Source: Desulfuromonadaceae bacterium (GTDB lineage: Bacteria > Desulfobacterota > Desulfuromonadia > Geobacterales > Pseudopelobacteraceae). From it: 64,000 bases of DNA. The position numbers and the translations under genes are program-made. Positions 17,709 through 25,602 of the stretch are shown one piece after another. The stretch's first letter is position 1; each line of letters opens with the position of its first letter. Where the stretch lies: the NCBI GenBank assembly GCA_028683855.1, contig JAQUHA010000010.1, positions 1 through 64,000 on the forward strand, in the 5' to 3' direction. Under the pieces are notes generated by a model, which saw only the letters and a program-made list of their open reading frames with translations, was not told where the DNA came from and did not search any database.

Positions 17709-18779
17709 TTGCAACAACTCAGCCAAAAAGCTATCTACAACCAGTTTGCCAGTGATAATTATGCCGGTATCTGCCCGGAAGCCTGGGAGGCGATGAAAAA
17801 GGCCAATACCGGTTTTGTCTCTTCTTACGGAGACGACCTCTGGACTGAACTCGCCTGTAAGGAGTTGAGAGAGGTATTTGAAACCGACTGTCAGGTGTTC
17901 TTCGTTTTTAACGGCACAGCAGCTAATTCACTTGCGCTTGCCTCTTTATGCCGTTCCTACCACAGCGTAATCTGTCACGAACTCGCACACGTGGAAACCG
18001 ATGAATGCGGGGCTCCTGAATTCTTTTCCAACGGAACCAAACTCCTTCATATAGACGGCAGGAACGGGAAGCTTGATCTGACAGAGGTAGAGCTAACCAT
18101 AACCCGCCGCTCCGATATTCACTACCCCAGACCAAGGGTTTTAAGCCTGACACAGGCTACAGAAGTCGGGACGGTTTATACTCCGAAAGAGATAGAATAC
18201 GCATCTCAACTGGCGAAACGGCACGGTATGCGCGTACAGATGGATGGCGCACGCTTTGCCAACGCTGTTGTCGCTCTAAATGTTGCCCCAGCCGATATAA
18301 GCTGGCGCTCAGGGGTAGATGTGCTCTGTCTGGGGGGGGCTAAAAACGGCATGGCGGTTGGTGAGGCAGTCATCTTTTTTAACAGGGGACTTGCCGACGA
18401 ATTTGACTACCGCTGCAAACAGGCTGGGCAACTGGCTTCAAAGATGCGCTTTATTTCAGCACCATGGATCGGAATGCTAAAAGAGGGGGTATGGCTGAAA
18501 AATGCACGCCATGCAAACCATTGTGCTGAGCTTCTGGAACAGAGGCTCACAGATATTAACGGGGTGCGAATTATATATCCCCGCCAGGCTAACTCGGTCT
18601 TTGTCGAAATAGCAGAGTCTGCTGCAGACGCCCTTCGCGCTGCCGGTTGGAACTTTTACTCCTTTATTGGCTCGGGTGGAGCCCGCTTTATGTGTTCGTG
18701 GCAAACCACCGAAGCTGATATAGATTTATTATCAGAGGCTGTGCGCTCTGCCTGCCACAACAGCATAGAGAGGTTATAA
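17709..18779 (+). CDS. Low-specificity L-threonine aldolase (PLP-dependent)
   Basis: A protein of about 356 residues of the beta-eliminating lyase/threonine aldolase family, which cleaves threonine or allo-threonine to glycine and acetaldehyde. It begins FASDNYAGICPEAW, has QMDGARFANA (aspartate pairing with the PLP nitrogen) and the PLP-lysine segment LGGAKNGM. The start is uncertain: there is no ATG; TTG 17709 has AGGA upstream, while TTG 17676 is in frame and possible. An 8-base G run (18332-18339) precedes the PLP lysine. Same strand as the ECF-like and rnf genes, with 1 base to the next small ORF, so it may head that operon. Confidence 0.88.
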   Translation: MQQLSQKAIYNQFASDNYAGICPEAWEAMKKANTGFVSSYGDDLWTELACKELREVFETDCQVFFVFNGTAANSLALASLCRSYHSVICHELAHVETDECGAPEFFSNGTKLLHIDGRNGKLDLTEVELTITRRSDIHYPRPRVLSLTQATEVGTVYTPKEIEYASQLAKRHGMRVQMDGARFANAVVALNVAPADISWRSGVDVLCLGGAKNGMAVGEAVIFFNRGLADEFDYRCKQAGQLASKMRFISAPWIGMLKEGVWLKNARHANHCAELLEQRLTDINGVRIIYPRQANSVFVEIAESAADALRAAGWNFYSFIGSGGARFMCSWQTTEADIDLLSEAVRSACHNSIERL

Positions 18780-18780
18780 G

Positions 18781-18939
18781 ATGGTAAAAACTGCAATGTT
18801 TGAAACACTGCTCGCAGATGCCCAACCGGACGGAAACGGCGGATACACATTTACTCTGGAGGGGAAAATCTATCAACTGCAGGAGAAGAACGAGGTCTGC
18901 AAGATAGCAGAGGCGCATGGCTATATCATTATTTACTGA
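18781..18939 (+). CDS. Small hypothetical protein, 52 residues
   Basis: A 52-residue ORF starting ATG 18781, one base after the threonine aldolase stop and with GAGAGG seven bases upstream. The protein starts MVKTAMFETLLADAQ and ends AHGYIIIY; a GGYTFTLEGKIYQL stretch in the middle looks like a beta hairpin. It has no signal peptide or membrane helix. Tight spacing on both sides and a good ribosome site argue that it is real. I do not recognise a family. Confidence 0.6.
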   Translation: MVKTAMFETLLADAQPDGNGGYTFTLEGKIYQLQEKNEVCKIAEAHGYIIIY

Positions 18940-18966
18940 CTGCCTGCCAAACATGGCTCACACGAG

Positions 18967-19689
18967 ATGAGCCTGGCGGGCGAAAATCTTATCGAAATTC
19001 AGGACCTCAAGTTTTGTTACAACGCTAAAACTCTGCCCCCCCACCACACCCACTGCCTAAACAGCATATCTTTAACGATCTACAAAGGTGAGTTTATAGC
19101 ACTGACCGGCAAAAGCGGCTCCGGCAAATCAACGCTCGCAAAAATGCTTAACGCGCTCCTTCTGCCTGATAGCGGTGCGGTTAGAGTTAACGGGATGGAT
19201 AGCTGCGACATAACGATGCGGTGGGAGATAAGAAGGAGTGTAGGTGTGCTATTTCAGGATCCGGACAACCAGATAATTGGAACAACGGTTGCGGAAGATG
19301 CTGCATTCGGCCCGGAAAACCTTGGATTACCCCCGGAAACTATCCGATTAAGGGTCAACGAAGCTCTTAATACCGTTGGTATGATAGAGTACGGAATGGT
19401 TGCTCCACATCTACTGAATGCTGTTCAAAAGCTGAAACTCTCGATAGCAGGCATCCTCACTATGCAACCAGCCTGTATAGTCGTAGATGAATCAACCGCT
19501 CTGCTCAACAGAGCCGAACAGGATGAGATTATTGCACTGCTTCGCAATCTAAACAGAACCGCCGGTCTCACAGTATTACTGATAACACAAACAGAAGAGG
19601 ATCTGCTGATTGCCGACAGAGTTCTGGAGATAGATGCCGGATGCATTAAGGAACGCCATATCTCAGCAAAAGAAGCATTGTCATGTTGA
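18967..19689 (+). CDS. ECF/CbiO-type ABC ATPase with degenerate catalytic motifs
   Basis: A 240-residue ATPase of the energy-coupling-factor group. Walker A (GKSGSGKST, 48-56), the Q-loop (FQDPDNQ) and the stretch up to FGPENLGLPP are intact and closely EcfA-like. The catalytic half is not: the signature LSGGQ is replaced by LNAVQ (150-154), the KQR after it by KLK, Walker B DEPT by DEST (174-177), the D-loop aspartate by Asn181, and the H-loop His by Gln208. It probably binds ATP but should hydrolyse it poorly. The stop overlaps the EcfT-like gene by 7 bases. There is no second ATPase gene nearby, whereas ECF transporters usually use two. The substrate is not evident from the sequence. Confidence 0.87.
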   Translation: MSLAGENLIEIQDLKFCYNAKTLPPHHTHCLNSISLTIYKGEFIALTGKSGSGKSTLAKMLNALLLPDSGAVRVNGMDSCDITMRWEIRRSVGVLFQDPDNQIIGTTVAEDAAFGPENLGLPPETIRLRVNEALNTVGMIEYGMVAPHLLNAVQKLKLSIAGILTMQPACIVVDESTALLNRAEQDEIIALLRNLNRTAGLTVLLITQTEEDLLIADRVLEIDAGCIKERHISAKEALSC

Positions 19690-20480
19690 AGATACTCTCC
19701 AATGGGCGTTATATTCCAGGTTCCTCGCTGCTCCACCGTTCCGACCCGCGAACAAAACTTCTCATGTCGCTGTTTTTTGTAACAGGTGCCATGTTTTTTC
19801 AAAACTATCTTCCGCTAACCCTGATGCTAATTTTCACCCTCTTAATAGCTCAAACAACCGGCAGATCTTTAAATTGCCTGTTAAACGGACTTAGACCGAT
19901 AGCTTATCTGGCAGTCATTACTATGATCGCTCATCTTTTTTTCACTTCAGACACTCCGTTAGCTGAAAACGGTCTACTCAGCTTCATCTCAAAAGATGGG
20001 ATAGAGCGCTCTCTAAAGATGGTTCTCAGGCTTGCGATCATGATAAGCAGCACATCACTCTTAACCGGCACAACAACTCCGCTGGCTCTAATGGACGGTT
20101 TACAGTGGATGACAAGACCTTTGAGACGCATTGGCTTACCTGTCGGCGAAATCACCACAATGTTGTCCATCGCTCTCCGTTTCATTCCGACAATTGCAGA
20201 AGAGACTGAACTGCTGATCAAAAAAAATCCGGTTTTCAAAAACGGCGGATTGACTGAGCGGGCAAAGGGTTGCGTAGGATTACTTATTCCGCTCTTTGAT
20301 GGGGTTGTAAGACGGGGAGACAAGCTTGCAACTGCCATGGAGGCAAGATGCTTTGGGGCTTGTGAATCACGCACAAGAATGCAGCCGCTAAAGTTTTCAT
20401 CCACCGACGTTACAAGCTCACTAATTATACTGGTTTTTTTAGCTATACTATCGTATGTAGAATATACATACAGACAATAA
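19683..20480 (+). CDS. EcfT/CbiQ-type transmembrane coupling protein
   Basis: A 265-residue membrane protein of the EcfT family with five to six hydrophobic helices and the opening HRSDPRTKLLMSLFFV typical of the group. EcfT normally grips the two ATPases through two Ala-Arg-Gly type motifs. The second is recognisable as AMEARCFGACESRTR, but the first, expected as QxARGAD after EETELL, is replaced by KKNPVFKNGG with about three residues missing. The loss mirrors the damage in the partner ATPase. Translation is coupled by the 7-base overlap. It lies 64 bases before rnfC, on the same strand. Confidence 0.87.
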   Translation: MLKILSNGRYIPGSSLLHRSDPRTKLLMSLFFVTGAMFFQNYLPLTLMLIFTLLIAQTTGRSLNCLLNGLRPIAYLAVITMIAHLFFTSDTPLAENGLLSFISKDGIERSLKMVLRLAIMISSTSLLTGTTTPLALMDGLQWMTRPLRRIGLPVGEITTMLSIALRFIPTIAEETELLIKKNPVFKNGGLTERAKGCVGLLIPLFDGVVRRGDKLATAMEARCFGACESRTRMQPLKFSSTDVTSSLIILVFLAILSYVEYTYRQ

Positions 20481-20503
20481 ACAAGTAATATCGCCTTTAA
20501 AAA

Positions 20504-20516
20504 CTATTTTAAATAG
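20504..20516 (+). promoter_or_regulatory. Palindrome upstream of rnfC
   Basis: CTATTT-T-AAATAG is a perfect 13-base inverted repeat in the 64-base gap between the EcfT-like gene and rnfC, 28 bases before the rnfC start. It could be an operator or simply AT-rich symmetry; no clear -35/-10 pair accompanies it. Confidence 0.3.
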
Positions 20517-20544
20517 CGGACAATATTTTAATTGGAGTAAAAAT

Positions 20545-21879
20545 ATGAGCAGCGGCAGTTTTATGGGGGGAATCCACCTTAACGGGCATAAAGAGCTGAC
20601 ATCAGGTCTGAAGACGATCCAGGCTCGAATTCCTGACAGACTCTATATACCCCTTTCTCAACACATCGGCGCCCCCTGCGCTCCTCTGGTTGTTGTGGGC
20701 GATTCTGTAAAAAAAGGGCAAAAAATCGGAGTCAGCAAGGGGTTTGTCTCCGCTCCTGTACACGCAAGCACAAGCGGGACTGTAGTCGCAATCGAAGTAA
20801 TGGAACATCCTGGCGGCAGCTTTGTCCCCTGCATCGTAATTGACAACAACGGCCTGGAAGAGTGGGTTGAAACTGTAAAACCAACTGATGACCCAACTGC
20901 ACTGAGTCCTGAAGAGATAAGGGGTATTATTCTTGAAGCTGGAATAGTAGGAATGGGGGGGGCAACTTTCCCCTCGCACGTCAAGTACACCCCTGTAGAA
21001 GGGAAATCAGCAGACACCGTAATTCTTAACGGAATTGAGTGCGAACCTTATCTGACATCCGACCACCGCCTGATGCTTGAAAAGCCGGACAGAATAGTTG
21101 CCGGACTTCGGTATATAATGAAAAGCGTCGGTTGCAATCGAGGAATAATCGCAATTGAAGATAATAAGATGGATGCTGTAGTTCTGCTTAAAAAAGCAGC
21201 AGAACGCAATTCAAATATATCCATTGTCGTAATGAAAGAAAAATACCCTCAGGGTTCGGAGAAACAGCTCATTTTCGGTTGCACCGGAAGGGAGGTTCCG
21301 GCAGGCGGATTGCCGATTGCCGTAGGGGTGATAGTCAATAATGTCGGGACTGCTGCTGCGGTAGCAGACGCAGTAGAATTTGGCAGACCGCTTATTGAAC
21401 GTTTTGTGACCGTAAGCGGTGACGGAATACTCCACCCTGCTAACTATCTGGTTAGGATAGGCACTCTCTTCAGCGATCTTATTACTGAGAGCGGAGGAAT
21501 AACAGGGGAGACTGAACGCGTAATTTCAGGCGGACCGATGATGGGTAAAACAGTCTTTTCCACAAATGTTCCTATAGTCAAAGGCTCTTCCGGAATAGTT
21601 GTAATGAAAAAAGCGGATAAAGCCGGAGAGCATATTGAATATCCGTGTGTCAGGTGTGCCAAGTGCGTCGATGCCTGCCCCGCATTTCTAGAACCGACAT
21701 CTATCGTAAAACTTGCAAAACGAAGCAGATGGAATGAGACTGAAACAGCTAATGTGATGAGCTGCATTGAATGTGGTTCGTGCGTTTACGTCTGTCCTTC
21801 ACAGATTCCGCTGATCCAGTATATTCGTAGAGCCAAGCAGGCAGTAATGGCTGGAAAAGCAAAAGCTGCTGCAAAGTAA
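20545..21879 (+). CDS. rnfC: Rnf complex subunit RnfC
   Basis: A 444-residue RnfC, the peripheral subunit that holds the NADH/FMN site and two [4Fe-4S] clusters. The N-terminal barrel-sandwich part ends near residue 110, the NADH-binding Nuo51-like core includes GMGGATFPSHVKYTP near residue 135, and the C-terminus has CVRCAKCVDACP and CIECGSCVYVCP. The Rnf complex couples ferredoxin oxidation and NAD+ reduction to Na+ or H+ transport. The ATG has a GGAG site. The following order D-G-E-A-B is that of the Acetobacterium-type complex. An 8-base G run (20955-20962) encodes MGGA of the core motif. Confidence 0.96.
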   Translation: MSSGSFMGGIHLNGHKELTSGLKTIQARIPDRLYIPLSQHIGAPCAPLVVVGDSVKKGQKIGVSKGFVSAPVHASTSGTVVAIEVMEHPGGSFVPCIVIDNNGLEEWVETVKPTDDPTALSPEEIRGIILEAGIVGMGGATFPSHVKYTPVEGKSADTVILNGIECEPYLTSDHRLMLEKPDRIVAGLRYIMKSVGCNRGIIAIEDNKMDAVVLLKKAAERNSNISIVVMKEKYPQGSEKQLIFGCTGREVPAGGLPIAVGVIVNNVGTAAAVADAVEFGRPLIERFVTVSGDGILHPANYLVRIGTLFSDLITESGGITGETERVISGGPMMGKTVFSTNVPIVKGSSGIVVMKKADKAGEHIEYPCVRCAKCVDACPAFLEPTSIVKLAKRSRWNETETANVMSCIECGSCVYVCPSQIPLIQYIRRAKQAVMAGKAKAAAK

Positions 21880-21901
21880 TACGGAGGAGCTAGCATAAGA
21901 T

Positions 21902-22861
21902 ATGAATAAATCTGACAAAATACTTTTAGTCACCTCATCGCCACACATCCACAGCCCCTATAACGTGCCTGATGCTATGCGGGATGTAATACTCTCTCTT
22001 ATTCCGGCGCTGATCTGCGGGCTCTATTTTTTCGGTTTGCCGGCACTTAAAGTGGTTCTTGGATGTGTAGTTACGGCATATATAACTGAACTTATATGCC
22101 TCAGGGCTTCCGGCAAAGAGGTAAAGATCAGAGAACAGAGCGCTGTAGTTACCGGCCTGCTCCTGGCTCTTTGCCTCCCCCCCTCACTTCCTCTCTGGAT
22201 GGCGGCAACCGGCTCAGCTTTCGCCATAGTAATTGTAAAACACCTATTCGGCGGACTTGGACAGAATATCTTTAATCCGGCACTCATAGGGCGTGCATTT
22301 CTACTGGCATCGTTTCCGGTATCAATGACCAGATGGTCAAGTCCTTTAGACGGGGTTACAACTGCGACACCGCTCAGCATTCTTAAAGAGGCGTCAGGGC
22401 AGCCATTACCCGAACTCTCGCAGCTGTTTATCGGCAATGTAGCAGGGAGTATCGGAGAGACAAGCGTAATAGCGCTCCTTCTGGGGGGGATATTCCTGCT
22501 CTACCGCGGACATATCGACTGGCGAACTCCACTCTCTCTTCTGGCTACTGTTTTTATACTTACGACAGTAGCGGGTATAGTCAGAGGAGCCGGAATAGAG
22601 TATCCGCTCTTCCATCTTTTTAGCGGAGCGCTATTTCTTGGAGCTTTTTTTATGGCTACCGACTGGGTCACAACACCTGTGACGAAGCTGGGCAGAATAC
22701 TATTCGGCATAGGATCGGGATGCCTTATAGTGATGATCAGACTGAAGGGGGGATATCCCGAAGGTGTAGCTTACGCAATACTGCTTATGAACGTGGTGAC
22801 TCCGCTTATTGACCGCTACACAAAAGCACGTGTATTTGGGGGGGTAAAGAGGAATGCGTGA
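21902..22861 (+). CDS. rnfD: Rnf complex subunit RnfD
   Basis: A 319-residue membrane subunit with about nine helices, homologous to NqrB. The likely covalent FMN site is the threonine in the motif VTTATPL (residue about 161), placed as in other RnfD proteins where ApbE attaches FMN by a phosphoester bond. GLGQNIFNPALIGRAFLL is the conserved NqrB/RnfD segment. The gene lies 22 bases after rnfC and overlaps rnfG by 8 bases. Confidence 0.95.
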   Translation: MNKSDKILLVTSSPHIHSPYNVPDAMRDVILSLIPALICGLYFFGLPALKVVLGCVVTAYITELICLRASGKEVKIREQSAVVTGLLLALCLPPSLPLWMAATGSAFAIVIVKHLFGGLGQNIFNPALIGRAFLLASFPVSMTRWSSPLDGVTTATPLSILKEASGQPLPELSQLFIGNVAGSIGETSVIALLLGGIFLLYRGHIDWRTPLSLLATVFILTTVAGIVRGAGIEYPLFHLFSGALFLGAFFMATDWVTTPVTKLGRILFGIGSGCLIVMIRLKGGYPEGVAYAILLMNVVTPLIDRYTKARVFGGVKRNA

Positions 22862-23477
22862 CACACTAAAACTCGGATTGGTTCTAATGACAATTGCCGG
22901 AATTGCCGGCGTTGGTGTAGGTTATGTAAACACACTGGCTGCCCCACTCATAGAAAAACAGATTCTGGAAGAAAAAATTAGCAGTTTTAAAGAGGTCTAT
23001 CCGGCAGGAGAGAAGGTTGAAGATGAAACTGCAAAGTATCTGACTACACCTGATCCGATCATTAAAGAGGTAAATATTTCGTACAGAAGCGGAGTTCCGG
23101 CTGCTGTCATATATCTTGTTCAGTCAAAAGGGTACTCAGGTCTTATAACAATGCTTGCCGGTTTTGACTTGAGCAGCAGCAGAATAACCGCCGTAAAGAT
23201 ATTAAGCCAGACCGAAACACCGGGGCTTGGTGCAAAATCAAAAGATCCGCTTTTTCAGAATCGTTTCAGGGATAAAGCAAGCGATGTTGAACTGGAGGTT
23301 ACGAAAGCCCCCCCCTCAAAAGAGAATCAGATTCAGGCTATTACCGCATCCACAATAACCTCAAAAGCTGTAACAAGAGGTGTAAATGCAGCCAGAGAAC
23401 ATTTTATCTCCACTTTTACAAACAGAAAGAGAAACGAAAAGCATGGCATGACAAAAGCTGGTCAACCAGTGAAATAA
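22854..23477 (+). CDS. rnfG: Rnf complex subunit RnfG (flavin-bearing)
   Basis: A 207-residue protein with one N-terminal membrane anchor and a periplasmic FMN-binding domain. The conserved TPGLGAK segment is present. The ApbE target motif, usually D-x-x-S/T-G-A-T, reads QAITAST here: the acceptor threonine is kept, but Asp is Gln, Gly is Ala and Ala is Ser. FMN attachment is still likely but the motif is unusual. A C8 run (23308-23315) encodes part of KAPPSK. The start overlaps rnfD, showing translational coupling. Confidence 0.94.
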   Translation: MRDTLKLGLVLMTIAGIAGVGVGYVNTLAAPLIEKQILEEKISSFKEVYPAGEKVEDETAKYLTTPDPIIKEVNISYRSGVPAAVIYLVQSKGYSGLITMLAGFDLSSSRITAVKILSQTETPGLGAKSKDPLFQNRFRDKASDVELEVTKAPPSKENQIQAITASTITSKAVTRGVNAAREHFISTFTNRKRNEKHGMTKAGQPVK

Positions 23478-23510
23478 GAAGCATCCATTTGAATTTGTGA
23501 GGAAAACAAT

Positions 23511-24104
23511 ATGACTCTGATGCAGGAATTCACAAAAGGGATTATCAAGGAGAACCCCCTTTTTCGACTTGTTCTAGGAACCTGCCCCGCTTTGGCAGTA
23601 ACCACTTCAGTTGAAAACGGCATCGGTATGGGTGCTGCCTTCACAGGAGTTCTGCTAGCCTCCAACATCGTTATATCGGCAATGCGTTCAATCATACCCG
23701 CAAGCGTGAGAATACCGGCGTATGTAGTAATAATAGCTTCGTTTGTAACAATGATCGATCAGTTGATGCACGCTTTCACCCCATCACTTTATAAAGCTCT
23801 CGGCATATTCATTCCGCTGATAGTTGTCAACTGCATCATCCTTGGACGCGCGGAGGCTTTCGCCAGCAGAAACTCTATTATCCCATCCATTATGGATGCT
23901 CTCGGCATGGGACTTGGTTTCACTATCGCTCTTGCAGCCGTAAGCACTTTCAGAGAAGTACTTGGAGCCGGAACATTTCTAGGAATACAGGTACTTCCAG
24001 AAAGCATACCTGCAATTCTTATGATTCTACCCCCCGGAGGCTTCATAACTCTTGGTTGCCTGCTCGCTCTATTAAATAAATTACAGAAAAAATACACCTG
24101 GTAA
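23511..24104 (+). CDS. rnfE: Rnf complex subunit RnfE
   Basis: A 197-residue integral membrane protein of the RnfE/NqrD family with six helices. The conserved ENPLFRLVLGTCPALAVT start and the VVNCIILGRAEAFA segment, with cysteines thought to ligate the membrane Fe-S centre shared with RnfA, are present. GAGG lies before the ATG. It is 33 bases after rnfG. Confidence 0.95.
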   Translation: MTLMQEFTKGIIKENPLFRLVLGTCPALAVTTSVENGIGMGAAFTGVLLASNIVISAMRSIIPASVRIPAYVVIIASFVTMIDQLMHAFTPSLYKALGIFIPLIVVNCIILGRAEAFASRNSIIPSIMDALGMGLGFTIALAAVSTFREVLGAGTFLGIQVLPESIPAILMILPPGGFITLGCLLALLNKLQKKYTW

Positions 24105-24115
24105 GGGGGTAGTAT

Positions 24116-24691
24116 ATGCAGGAATATTTAATAATAATTATCAGCGCAGTCCTGATTAACAACATCGTACTCTCTCAATTCCTTGGAATCTGCCCTTTTC
24201 TCGGAGTATCCAAAAAGCTGAGCTCATCTCTCGGAATGGGTGGTGCGGTTTCATTTGTTCTGGTTCTATCCGGTGCAATAACCTGGCTTGTACGGCACTA
24301 TATTCTGGTGCCGTTCGATATCGGTTATATGCAGACAGTAGCATTCATACTTATTATCGCCTCCCTGGTACAGTTTGTAGAGATGGTTATGCGTAAATTC
24401 ACACCGCCACTATACAAAGCTCTAGGCATATACCTCCCCTTGATTACCACCAACTGTGCCGTGCTTGGAGTTGCAATAATAAATATCCAGAAGGATTTCA
24501 GCTTCGGCAGGGCAATGGTTCACAGCCTGAGCCATGCTGCCGGATTCACACTTGCACTTGTGCTGATGTCAGGAATCCGTGAGCGAATGGAGGATGCCGA
24601 TATTCCTGAGTCGATGCAGGGCACACCGATAGCACTGTTGATAGCAGCGCTGATGTCAATCTCTTTTTTAGGCTTCTCAGGGCTTATCTAG
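24116..24691 (+). CDS. rnfA: Rnf complex subunit RnfA
   Basis: A 191-residue integral membrane protein of the RnfA/NqrE family, six helices, paralogous to RnfE with inverted topology. The signatures NNIVLSQFLGICPFLGVS and TTNCAVLGVAI hold the cysteines that form the intramembrane Fe-S site with RnfE. It starts 11 bases after rnfE behind a G-rich ribosome site. Confidence 0.95.
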   Translation: MQEYLIIIISAVLINNIVLSQFLGICPFLGVSKKLSSSLGMGGAVSFVLVLSGAITWLVRHYILVPFDIGYMQTVAFILIIASLVQFVEMVMRKFTPPLYKALGIYLPLITTNCAVLGVAIINIQKDFSFGRAMVHSLSHAAGFTLALVLMSGIRERMEDADIPESMQGTPIALLIAALMSISFLGFSGLI

Positions 24692-24714
24692 CAGAATTTC
24701 CGGAGGTTTCATAA

Positions 24715-25602
24715 ATGTTTGTTGCAGTTATAAGTCTGGCGGTAATGGGGGCTCTGTTCGGGATAATCCTTGGTATTGCCGGCAAAAAATTCGCTGTCGA
24801 AAATGACCCGCGTGTGGATAAAATAATAGAAATCATGCCGGGTGCCAACTGCGGTGCGTGCGGTTTAGCAGGTTGTGCTGTTTTTGCCGAAGCAGTAGTT
24901 GCAGGAGAAGTGAACCCAAAGCTTTGCACTCCCGGCGGCGCTGGATTGTACGAAAAAATCGCCGCAATAATGGGGACAGACGCAGAAAGTTATGAAGAGC
25001 GTAAGGTTGCCCGACTGCTGTGTCAGGGCGGAGTTGAACAGTGCAGAGTACTTTTTGATTATAAGGGTGTAGAAGACTGTCACCTTGCTCTAGCTAGCTT
25101 TAAAGGCCCTAAATCGTGCAACTACGGCTGCGTTAGAATGGGAAATTGCTCAAGAGCCTGCCCTTTCGGAGCTATCCAGATGGGTGCGGATGGTCTGCCG
25201 GTTGTTGACTGCTATATATGCACCGGCTGCAACAAATGTGTAGTGGAGTGTCCCCAGCAGACTCTGAAACTTATCGGAGTATCTCACTCTGTTGTTGTAC
25301 ACTGCCTAAACAGCGATAAAGGGAAAGATGCAAGACTTATCTGCTCTACCGCCTGCATTAAATGTAAAATATGTGAGAAAAACTGCCCCGAGAACGCCGT
25401 TCATGTTGAAGATTTCGGAAGCGGCACATTAGCCGTTATAGATTATGAAAAATGTACTGACTGCGGCATATGTGCAGCAAAGTGTCCCACAAGGGCGATC
25501 CAGAAAAATGACTCCATATCAGAAGCCGTTCTGCTAAAAATAGGTAAACCTAAAGACGAAGAACCCGCTTGCCAATCCTGTGGCTTATGCAAAACTGTAT
25601 GA
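24715..25602 (+). CDS. rnfB: Rnf complex subunit RnfB (ferredoxin-accepting, multi-cluster)
   Basis: A 295-residue iron-sulfur subunit with an N-terminal membrane helix, then a [4Fe-4S] domain (CGACGLAGC near residue 44) and a tandem of ferredoxin motifs: CNYGCVRMGNCSRACP, CYICTGCNKCVVECP, CSTACIKCKICEKNCP and CTDCGICAAKCP. A final CQSCGLC sits at the very C-terminus. The cluster-rich form is typical of anaerobes, where RnfB takes electrons from reduced ferredoxin. The GTATGA end overlaps the apbE start codon. A GGAGG site precedes the ATG. Confidence 0.95.
   Translation: MFVAVISLAVMGALFGIILGIAGKKFAVENDPRVDKIIEIMPGANCGACGLAGCAVFAEAVVAGEVNPKLCTPGGAGLYEKIAAIMGTDAESYEERKVARLLCQGGVEQCRVLFDYKGVEDCHLALASFKGPKSCNYGCVRMGNCSRACPFGAIQMGADGLPVVDCYICTGCNKCVVECPQQTLKLIGVSHSVVVHCLNSDKGKDARLICSTACIKCKICEKNCPENAVHVEDFGSGTLAVIDYEKCTDCGICAAKCPTRAIQKNDSISEAVLLKIGKPKDEEPACQSCGLCKTV

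Noticed and set aside
17528..17755. A 75-codon frame upstream of and overlapping the threonine aldolase start
   Set aside because: It starts in an AT-rich promoter region, has no ribosome site, overlaps a convincing gene and has no recognisable features.
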